DNA of 64,000 bases from Loripinus fragilis (lineage: Eukaryota > Mollusca > Bivalvia > Lucinida > Lucinidae): NCBI GenBank assembly GCA_964019695.1, contig CAXHUL010000503.1, forward strand, positions 1,547,001-1,611,000. Direction: 5' to 3'. Below are positions 36,501 through 48,528 of this stretch, in pieces. Both the position numbers and the translations under genes were made by a program. Position 1 is the stretch's first letter; each line of letters starts with the position of its first letter. The notes below the pieces were generated by a model that saw only the letters and a program-made list of their open reading frames with translations, made no database searches and was not told the origin of the DNA.

Positions 36501-39500
36501 TTACAAACATTTTTCTACTGAAATTGACACTGGGTTTTAACCATAATGATGACAAACAGTTTTTTGGTTTTGTCAGTATTACATGCACTTCTTATTTATT
36601 GAATAACACATCATTTATGGATACTTCTTAATTCTAATCTTGAGTAGCAAATGGGGTCAAGTCTGACTGGACTAGGGACCAGACTTCATGTTGTATGAAA
36701 TCTGATTGTAAATTTACCATGCACTGTTTGAATCAGAATGTTTTGGTACATGTGACCTTATTACATTTTCTTAAAAAATGTCTGATTTGCACGTATTTTC
36801 TTAAGAAATGTCTGATTTACACTTATTTTCTAAAGAAATGTCTGATTTACGCTTATTTTCTTAAGAAATGTCTGATTGAATCAGACATTTCTTAAGAAAT
36901 TAAGTGTTATAAGTTCACACATACCAAAAGCTGAAATCTTGAAGTTGGGTTGAAGATGAAGGGCAAATTGTAACATAAGTATGCTTATGAAAACGGTTTT
37001 AAATTATGATGTATATATAATCAGTATCCTTGCGCACGGGCATTGTACATTTTTCCCCATTTGATGTACATGCGTAAGTTCCATTCGCTGTTCAATCAAA
37101 AAGCGATGAGTAACAGGTATTGTTTGTTTAGTATATGTGTACTGGAAAGAACCGTCTCAATGAGATGGTTGTTTTGAGCACCTAAAACAAATGATAAGAA
37201 AAATATTCACAATTTTACTTACAAAAATTTTGTTTTATCTTGACCTAGCTATGAAGTATACAAGTGGCATGTTCAATAGTTGTAACAAAATTGCAAAGCT
37301 TAGCTGACCATGAATTCTACCCTGCTTCAAAATATTTGATCTTATCCAAAAAATTAGGGATAGATGGGTTTAGACCCAACTTGCTCAGATATACCATTGG
37401 GTAATTGGTAATAAAACTTTTTTCATGCTCAACTAAGCTGAACACAATTTTTTTCCTGCTCATAAATGTTAATATTCCAACAATTGTTGGTATTTTAACA
37501 TTTATTAGCATGATAAATCTAACATTGGAGAGACTTAAAGCAAGACTTTTTTTTATTTGTTGGTATTTAAGTTTTTATGAGCAGTTGAAATTTCGTTCTC
37601 AGTTGAATTGAGCATGAAAAAAGTTTTATAACCTTGAGGCCTGATTAGATCTAGGGGACGTTGGACTTACTTTCAAGGTCACAAGAGATCATAGAGAGTT
37701 GATAAATTCCTTGATTACACCATAAGAATCTCCAAAATAGATGGATAGATTTGAAACAAGCTTGCACATAGATATATATGATTCAGAGGGTACTTAACTT
37801 CAAGGTCAAATAATTTGAAAAAAAAAAATCTTGTGTCTGATCTGAATGTGCCAGTTACTATGGTAACATTATGGTAGCAGTTTTTATTCCCAAGGAAATA
37901 AGAGGGATATTTAGCAATTCTCTCAATATCTCGCCCTAAATTGGTCCCTGATTGAGCCACCGACCTTTGACTATGTTTATGTAGGCAATTACAATGTATA
38001 GTGCAAAGCTATATTGATGGGGGAAGGGAGTGCAGTGGCTCAGTGGTAGAGTGGTTGACTCCAGACCGAGAGGCCATGGGTTCGAGCCTCACCGGCGTCA
38101 CTGCGTTGTGGTCTTCGAGCAAGACACATTTATCCTAGCTTAGTACTGGTTCAACCCAGGAAGACCCGTCCCTGTTTAACTGAGAGATTGTTGATAGGAC
38201 ATAAAGAATCAAATCAAACAAACAAACATATTGATGGGACACATTTTGCTTTTGGTGCAGATCCTGCCATTGTCCCCATCCCTGGCCACATGGCTTCTCT
38301 TTTGTTTTACCTTTCCTTCATTGGTATGGTTCTTGTTGTCATAGCAACCAGGCATATATAATATACAAATTAGCAAAGTATTTTATTATTGGATCATGTT
38401 GTTAAATTGATCATTTAATTTCATAATGCTATAGAGAATCTGTATCTGATCCCAGAATTTGCTGTAAATTGATCATGAACCATCTAAATATACTGATTTT
38501 TTATATTTTCAGTGGTTTGCTTTTTTGTTGCCATAGCAACCAGATATATGACTGCAAATGTTTTAATATTGGAACATGTAACACAAAAGTATGTCTATGC
38601 CTTTAGTTAAGATAGTGTACCAAAAATATTTTTCTTATTTCTCAACCAAAACATATGTTGTGGGTACTCAAAAGAACTGTCTCATTGAGACCTTATGTTT
38701 GAGCACCCAAAACATATGCTTAAACTGGTGAAAATATTAAAACTTTACACTTAAGAATTTTACTTATCTATAACTGTTACCAGTTTAAAAGAATTACAAA
38801 AAAAATGATTTCAAATACCAAAAATAGCAAAATTAGTGCTTTTGTCTTCAGTAGAGTGCTATTTGTTGCCATGGCAACTAGACTTTTGATTTGACAAAGC
38901 TTTTTTATGTTTGAATCATGTACTACATGGGATGCACTTTAAGTATGATACTATGAACAAACTGTACCAGTTTACAAAAAAAATGCTTAAATTGGTCTCA
39001 AAATACATAAAATAGCAAAACACTGCTTTTTGTCTTTGTAAGTGTGTTAATTGTTGCCATGGCAACTAGGCATATGATAAGAGAAAACTTTTTAAGTTAG
39101 AATTATGTACTACATGAGATGCACTTAAGTTTTGATACGACAGACTAACTGTACCAGTTTACAAGAAACTGCTAAAAATTGATCTCAAAATACCTAAAAA
39201 AGAAAAACAATAAGCCTGTTGTCATTATTAGTGTGCTATTTGTTGCCATGGTAACAAAGCATCCAATATGACAAAACTTTCTACTTTTGAACAATGTACT
39301 GCATAGGCATGTGATGCACTTTATAAATATGATGCTATGGACTTATTGAACTAAATGAGCCAGTTTAAAAACTGCTAAAATCATATCAAAGCGCTTGAAA
39401 ATGTCAAATAAGGCCTTTTGTCTTTGATAGTGTACTATTTGCTGCCATGGCAACAATGCATGTGCTTTGCAAAACAGTTTATGTTTTAATCATGTAAAAC

Positions 39501-42500
39501 AAGAGTTGTTTACTTTGTATGATGCTTTGAACTTACTCTACCAGTTTACAAAAATTGCCAAAGTTGATCTCAAAATACCTTAAATAGCAAAATTATCCTA
39601 TATGTCTTCGATAGTGTGATATTTGTTGCCATGGCAACTAGGCATTTGATTTTGCAAAGCCTTTTATTTTTGAATCATGTAATGAAAAATTTGCACTCTG
39701 AACATGATGTTATGAACTAACTAACCAACTTACAAACATTGCAAGAAATTGATCTCAAAAAAGCAAAATTAGCCAAATTTTGCTAAATTTCTGCGATAGT
39801 GTGTTATTTGTTGCCATGGCAACTCCGCATAAGATTTTGTAAAGCGTTTCTTTTTGAATCATTAAAAACAAGAGTTCGACTATAAGTATGATGCTATGGA
39901 CTCTCTCTACCAGTTTACAAAAAGTGCTAAAAATTGATTTTAAAATTGCTAAAAAATCAAAATTAGACTATATGTCTGAATATATTATTTGTTGCCATGG
40001 CAACTAGTCATGTGATTTTGCAAAGATTTTTATTTTTGGATCAGGTAATGCAAGAATTGTTCTCTAAGTATGATGCTATGAACTGATTGTAACAAGTTAG
40101 AAAAATTGCTAAAAACTGATCTCGGAATAGCCAAATTAGCAAAATTTCTTCGATAGTGTGTTATTTGTTGCCATGGCAACTACACATATGATTTTGCAAA
40201 TGGTTTTATTTTTGAATCATGCAATACAAAAGTCAAACGAAAAGTATGATGCTATTGACTAACTCTATCAGTTAACAAAAAATGCTAAAATTGATTTAAA
40301 AAAAGTTAAAAAAGCGAAATTAGGCTGTATGTCTTAAATAGTGTACTATTTGTTGCCATGGCAACAAGTCATGTGATTTTGCAAAGATTTTTTTTATTTT
40401 TGAATCAGGTAATACAAGACTTGCACTCTAAGTATAATTATATGAACCAACTGTTACTAGGTAGGAAACTAGCTAAAAATTGATCTCAATATTGCCAAAT
40501 TAGCAAAATTTGGCTATATTTCTGCGATTGTGTGTTATCTGTTGCCATGGCAACTAGGCATATGATTTTGCAAAGTGTTATATTTTTGAATCATGCAGAA
40601 CAAGAGTTAAACTATAAGTATGATGCCATTGACTAGCAGTACCAGTTTACAAAAATTGCTTAAAATAGATTTTAAAATAGCTAAAATAGCTTAATTAGGC
40701 TATATGTCTTCAATAGTGTATTCTTTGTTGCCATGGCAACTTGTCATGTGATTTTGCAAAGATTTTTATTTTTGAATCAGGGAAAACAAGAGTTGCACTC
40801 TAAGTATGATGCTATGAACTAACTGTAACAAGGTACAAAAATTGCTAAAAATTGATCTTAAAATTGCTAAATTAGCAAAATTTGGCTAAATTCCTTCGAT
40901 AGTGTGTTATTTGTTGCCATGGCAACTAGGCATATGATTTTGCAAAGTGTTTTATTTTTGAATCATGCAATACAAGGGTTAAACTATAAGTATGATGCTA
41001 TGAACTAACTGTACCAAGTTACATAAAATGCCAAAAATTGATCTCAAAATGGCTAAAATAGCAAAATTAGGCAAAATGTCTTTGGTAGTGTGGTATTTGT
41101 TGCCATGGCAACTAGGCATATGATTTTGCAAAGCATTTTATTTTTGAATAACTCCAAACAAAAGTTGCTCTTTAAGTATAATGATAAGACATATCTATAT
41201 CAGTCTACAAAAGTTGCCATAAATTGGCCCCAAAACACCTAAAAATGCAATTTTTGAATTTTACTCTTCAGTGATATACTGTTTGTTGCCATGGCAACGA
41301 CATAGGCAATTACTCAATTGATGTCTTGGCTTCAAATGTTTAAGTGGTGTTGTTTGTTTGTAGTATTTGTGTTTTTTTCTTTATAATGAAAGGCAGTTGT
41401 GTGTAATATTTGACTGAATTTGGGCAATTTTAGTTGATTCATTGTACTATTTTGGCTTAAATATTAATTTCCGTTGCCATGGTTACCAAAATGATAATAA
41501 TAAAAAATTACAATGTTTTTTCTTGTTCTTGCATCATAACCTTTCTGTGATATCAAAATCAAACAAATCGGTTGACCATCATGTGGAGTCACCTGCATGA
41601 TTTTTATCTGAACCGGCACTTAAAAACAAAACGAAAAACAGCAGCAAAAAAACAAACAAAAAAACAAACACTTGAACCATCGAGGGTACAGCGTATCGAT
41701 GACGTTGTGTGCATGAATCTTGCATTTTATAGTTCATTTTAGATTTGATTGTGGTAACACTCAAAATGGATAGATTACAGATGGTACAAGAAACCAAACT
41801 ACAATTTCAGTTTTATATTGTTAGAAATTAGAATCCCTTATCATATTAATGTTTTATTTCGGTATATCTAGGGATCGTCATAAATTGGACTAGCCCCACT
41901 AGACAATATATTTCTACCAAATCCCTTGACGCAGAACACTGCTTTCAACAAGCGGTATTAAATATCTTGTCTTGGGTTTATTTTAACTGTACTTGTGCAA
42001 GAAGCGACTACTGACCGCAGCGCTGAACAGGTACGGGCTTGTAAGAGATTATATGAAAGAGAACATTATCATGATTATCACGAGTTAAAAATATTGTTGG
42101 GGGGGGGGGGGGGTACTAGGCCGAAATGACCCATCAAAATAGGATTAAACGACCCACCCTAAAACCAGGCCGAAAACGATCCAGCCGCATCGGCCCACGG
42201 CCAAAAATCTAAGTTCAACGAATGTGCTAAATCCGCTTTCCTGTGTGAAGGCAGTAAACGATCTATAGTCCACTGGTCACTAGCGGCTTCTTTGATCTGC
42301 GAGCCTCTGCTGATACAAATGTAATATAAGCAGAAAGTTTGGGCCCAGATCGAGTTTAAAATTGATCAAAATCGGACGGTATTCCTGACTCTTATCATGT
42401 ACACTTGAATATGTAAAAAAGGCGCTCTTTAAAAATTCTATAGGCGTCTAGTAAATAAAGCTATTTTCGATAATCTCAAGGGGTATTCTGTTTCAAGTAC

Positions 42501-45500
42501 ATAGCCATGTTGTGGGGTTATGCATGCACTTTTATCTATACGTTCCTTCCATGCGTATATGAGAAGTTAACGATTTGTCTTATGCGATTCTGTCTTATAA
42601 GACTCCTTCTTAGAATAAATCACGGAGGAAGGTGACATTGTTGTTTATGTTAAAATGATTGATTGGTTGATTGACTGACTGACTGACTGACTGATTGATT
42701 GATTGATTGATTGATTGATTTTGTTCGTTTTACCTGCTAAAGCCGAGTTCATTGATATGGCACCTAATGCCATATCTTTTCCTGTTTTCAGTTATGTCCG
42801 GACGTGTCGTCCTGGGTTGAACCAGTTCTAAGCAAGGATTGATGTGTCTTGCTGAAGGACACAATACAGTGACACCGGTGATGATGCTCGAACTGGCAAC
42901 CGCTTGACTTGGTCTCGGGTCAAACACTCTAATATTGAGCCACTGCGCTCCCATAGTGAATTATATTTTTTTATTTCTTGGAACTGCATCAAGGCGACCA
43001 AATGAGAAACATAGATCACCGTTGCTTGTGCAGGCTGATCAGAGCTTAAGGACTTTAACAGCCATGGTACACGCAGGCATGTCAGACTTTTACTACTTCG
43101 GGATGGCGAGCAGGACAAATCATCATTCCCCTGCAAATTGTTCTTTAACACAATTTCTGATTTTTGGCTGTCTGCTATCTAAAAACTCCCAAACTCATTT
43201 TTTTCATCCATTTGTCTCTGGGGATAAAATGTTTCTATGAACACAAGTTAAGTCATAAATTCTGATAATGGAGCTAGCGATTTTATATGGGCCATTAGCA
43301 TGACAGCGGAACTATAGGTCCCAGGAATTCATGGGACAAGCTCTTCAGACTTTACCAGGCTCTGAGTTTGAGCAAAGAAGGGAGATTATGCAGAGAAAAT
43401 GTGTATCCAGTAGCAGTAGTTTTCCTTGAACTCAGAGCCTAGGCCAGGCTAACACAAAGTGGAATACTCTTTGCATGCTGGTAATTTCCCAGTGCGGAAA
43501 AATGTGTGGTAATGAGTTAAACCTAGTCAACAGTTTTTCAGTTATGTTGGGATGGGTTGAACCAGCACTAAGTAAAAATTGGCTGTGTCTACTAGTGTTG
43601 TCTGCTGATAACCTTTGCAAACAGTTTGGATCCAGATTAGACCCTAACAAAATGTCGGACCTCTGTTTTCCACTCTGATGCCCGTTTGCACACCCGTTTT
43701 GGGCTTCTCCAATAACGCTTTTTGTTTACTTATACGTTTATATGACGTGAAACATTTATCGCAATGACACTGAGCGGGGGAATTTGGAGTTTTGCCTGTT
43801 CCAAAAGCTCCGTTATGTCTGAAATAATTCAAAATAACTGGAAAACCAGCCATGTTTGGTAAAAATTGAAAATGGACACTTGCTGATAAATTTAAAATAT
43901 AAATACAGTCGAATCTCGTAATTTCAAAGTCAGAGGTACTGGAGATTTAATTTCAAATTATCGAAAATTCGAATTATAGGAAGCTTGTGACACTGTGACA
44001 ACAGGGACACAATAATTACAATTGGTTTTAGCTTTTACGCCATTTCTTCAACAATCTAGGCATTCCCTTACACTTATATAGAAACTAGTATGAACATTTG
44101 CTGATGTAGTCAAATCAATTTCAATTTCTGTCGGGTCTTTGATATGGCAGTTCACTGTCATATCTTTTCTTGTTAAACTTATATTTATAAATAACATGGA
44201 AAGAGCTACGTAAAATAATTTTATAAGATCTGAATGAAAACTTTTAAAATGAAAATATTCATGTATTTCTTTTCACAGAATAGAAATAAATGGGTACGTG
44301 CATTATGGGGCTATTTTGGCCCCCTTTAGAGCCCAAAACTGAAAATTGCTTTTCACCAATTTCTTTTGATTAGTTTATTAGAAGAATAAGTGAAGTGTAA
44401 AATTTCGGCGTTTATTTAAATTTTACCATTGCTATAGTAACGAAAATGGCGGACAAAATAGGCTTAAAACAGAGAAATTGCCATTTTGGACCAAATTTAA
44501 GGCTTTTGGAGGCTGATTTTTTAAGAATTAGATATCAGCACAGCTAAATACCAAAACATCCTTTTAATATGCTTTGTGCCATGGTAATTCTCATCTTCTG
44601 TTAAAATATCTTTTTGGTATTTGCTTGTGCTCTATGTTAATTTCTCTTTCAAACCTCTCAATTTTGCTCTGAAATTGTCAATTTCCTATTTTCAGACTAT
44701 TTAAGCGGCCAATTTTGTTACCATAGCAACAGTAAATGTCAAAGTAATTTGAGACTTTTACACTTTGGTTATTGTTCTAATAAACTAATAAGAGCAAATT
44801 GGTGAAATTTTTTTTTTATATTTTAGCCTCATAGGGGGGCTAAAAAAGCCCCTTAACGCACGTAGCTCTTTGAATATAAGAAGAGGATTATCAAATTAGA
44901 GATTTGGTGCCAGTTTCTCTTGGTAAAGCTTAAAGATAATTTGAATGATTCAAAACATCCCCACCCCTGGCCGCATTTCTCGCCAAATTTATAAAAAAAT
45001 TTCGAGACCAATCCTTCATTAAGCTACTATTTGTTATTAAGGTCTTTGTTTTGTCTACTTGGAGTAGCAGTTTTACACAAGTGTTGCAGTATCTAAAGAT
45101 CTGCATGTTTATACCCCCCGCAAACTTTGTTTGTGGTGGGGTAGACTGTTTTTACGTTGTCCGTGCGTGTGTGCGTCCGTGCGTGCGTCTGTCAGTCCGT
45201 AACGTTTTGTTAACCCCCCGCAAACTTTGTTTGTGGTGGGGTATACTGTTTTCACGTTGTCCGTGCGTGCGTGTGTGCATCCGTCCGTCCGTAACGTTTT
45301 GTTTTTTTAATATCTTGAAGAGTCATTGCTGGATTTTCATCAAACCTTGCAAACATGTTCATATATGCAAGACAAATACTTTAGACAAAAAAGTAAGGGC
45401 TAGGGGCCAATTCTATTATAGTTATTTCCCTTTGTAGTTCTAAATGGCTTTTAATATAGGGTTTTATGCTTATGCTATTAAAGGCCATACACGGGCAAAT

Positions 45501-48437
45501 CAACTCCTACCACAGCTTTTAATGGAACACTTTGATATTTGCCTATACAATGTAGACACATTAAACATATGCATGAAGGAGTTTACTTCAGAAAAAATAT
45601 TTTTTGACAAAATGACAGCTGTGAGAACTTAGACAATTTTACCCTAATAGGGCTTTTGTATATGCATAGATGGTGCCTTCATGGGCCGATCAAATCCTAC
45701 CACAGCTTTTAATGTAGCAATTTGATACTTTTCCTATACAATATAGACACATTGAACATATGCATGAAGGAGTCTGGTTGAAAATTTTTTTTTTTTACAA
45801 AATGACAGCTATGAGAACTAAACAATTATTACCTTATATGGCTTATATACGTATGTGCATGGATAGTGCTCAACTCCTACCATAGCTTTTGATGGAGCAA
45901 TTTGATACTTTGCGGATACAATGTAGACACATTGAACATATGCATGAAGGAGTTTATAATTTTTGTTTGCACAGATTCTGCTGAAATCTTCTTTTCAAAA
46001 CTTAGGTCTGCTGGTTTGAACTATAATTTGCCAAGTTTTTTCACTGAATCTTACTGTGCGGGGGGTATCTAATCAGCATTGCTTATTGACTTTTTTCATT
46101 TGCAACATTTTGACTATTTCCATTACTTTAGTAACCAAAATTTTCATGTGAGATCGAAAAAAATGACATGCATAATCAGCACATTTCCATCTGTTCACAT
46201 ACCAAAAAGTGAGTATGATCAGGAAATACCACAATGATATATTACCAAGTTTCACCAAGCTACCTTGTTTATCTTAGGATCTATATTTCAGTGGACAGAC
46301 GGACGGATGTACAGACAGATGGACATATAGACAGAGGGCAAACCTATAGTACCTGCAGGCCGCCTAGGGCAGTCTGACTGCAGATCCAGAGGTTGCGAGT
46401 TCTCCATTCTCCTCCCTTCCACTGATTCAAGAAGGGTTGCTGTCATTTACAAGCGAAAGTATGTGCACAAAGTACTGGTTATCTGCTATAGTCAAGCTTG
46501 CCTAGCAAAAAAGTGTGGTTAGGTGAACATGACTGTAGCTGTTGACTGGGACGTTAATCATCAAACCAAACAAGCAAAACCTATAGTACTCTCAGGTGTG
46601 AGCTCTGGTAGGGGACTAAGAATCAGCACACAGTGGGTTTATCAAGGCTGCAGTAAATATTCTAAAATTTTGAACACTAGTTTGATACAAAAAGGTATAG
46701 ACAAACAGTCAGACCCAGATCAGACTGCCTCTTAAGAAGCAGTCTGATCAGGGTTTTCCCTGTTTGCTATTCTGACATGCGTTTTGTGAATTCCAGTACT
46801 GAAAACCAACATTTTATTTGAGAACAGGAAAAAAGGTGTTTGAAATTTTAGAACCTTTACAGTAATACAGAAAAAGAGCCGCAACATTAGATTTCCAACA
46901 ATGTGGTATGTGCAACCAGCAAAGGCCCAGACCAGCCTGCACATATGTGCAGTCTGATCAGAGCCTTTGCTTGTCGCTTGAATATTCTGTGAGTCTTAAG
47001 CTACTGTCCGAACATCATTTGGAGTTTCTAAACTTAAAAGGAGGCTGCACAGGCTCGTCTGAGTCTACACTTGTCAAAATGCCAGATTGTTGGAAATCAC
47101 ATGTCAGGGCTCAGATATCTTATTCTATTCTTTCAGTTTAACATTAGAGTGTGCAGATGAAGATGGGATGAGATATAGATCTGTCATGAGCAGCCTGCTA
47201 CAAGAATATGAAGGGGTAGGCATCTTTGTTAAAGCCATGCATAAATTCACATGAAAAAAGGGCAGGCTGACCTGCACCTTTGTTGTGCGCCTACAACAGC
47301 AGAAATTTTTTCTCATGATTGGGCTTATTAAAATGGGTGTACAAGAGAGTTTCATTATGTAATGGCAACTGGCTAATTAATTGAAAACATATATCTGCAC
47401 ACATTATATTTATATTGACTTTCATAGAAAGGTATTTTTCTTGGCTAGGCAAAAATAAAATTGCAGTCATCCAGCTCTTTTCAAAACTTACACAAGCCGC
47501 TGTTAAGATAGGATACTGAAATACAGTAACCCCTGTCTTAAGCGGCCTCTCAAAAATAGACAAAACAAAGGTCTTAACGACAAATGGTAGCTTACTGAAG
47601 GCCGAAAGTATTGCAGAATGCTCTCTTGGTTTTACTGTACACTATTTGGCTTGGCTCTTTAATATGATGATCTAATAATAAATAATTCCTATTCAATTGT
47701 CTTTTATGGTTGAAACTTAACCAGTAGCAATAATTAAGTGACGCTTATTGTGAGAAAATTGGCCTCCAGTCTTTTGCAAACAGTGAAGGCCAGAATCATG
47801 CTGTTTTTAATTTCTTTGCATTTTGATCAGAACCATTACTACCGTACTTGTATTTAAAATTATATTATTCAATAATGTCTGGTATATTCTCAATTGTGAT
47901 AGGCTAGTGTCAGGTCCAGATTGGTCTTGCAGCCAGGTCCAGATTGGTCTTGTTCTCAAGATTGATCTTGCTACTGGTAATCATGTAAGCCAGTACTACC
48001 TGTAACATGTAGGTAGATGGGGTTCATTAACCCAGGAGGGTCACCCATCTAGGAGTTTTCTATAGGCCTCTACACAAAATTAGAAAGTGGCAGCTATGCC
48101 AGAAACTAGCCTTTTACAACCTGGGTTACAGTAGCTTTGGAGTCACCAGGCCGACTTCCTGGTGCTGTAGCAGTGGTCCAATGGAAGAGCACTACCAATT
48201 CATGGTGCCAACGGTGGATTACACCTCCTGAGTCAGTAGGGTACAGGCGGAGGAATTGGACTGCCAAAAGTGTCTGAGTTGGTGAAAGGAAGGGCATCCT
48301 GCCATAAAACTTTGCTACAAATATACAAATGGAAGTCTTACCCAAAGTAAGATCTGCCCTGTGTGCAGCTAGCCAGTTACCTTGAGAGGGGTCCACTAAT
48401 GTGGAAGATGCTCTTGCACCTGCATGTTAATCAAAAT

Positions 48438-48528
<91 letters not shown>

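Noticed and set aside
38335..41486. CRISPR-like array
   Set aside because: Units are about 186 bp with similar sequence throughout, not short repeats with unique spacers, and the host is an animal.
48106..48396. Minus-strand ORF of 96 codons
   Set aside because: No recognisable domain, no splice context and no coding bias seen.
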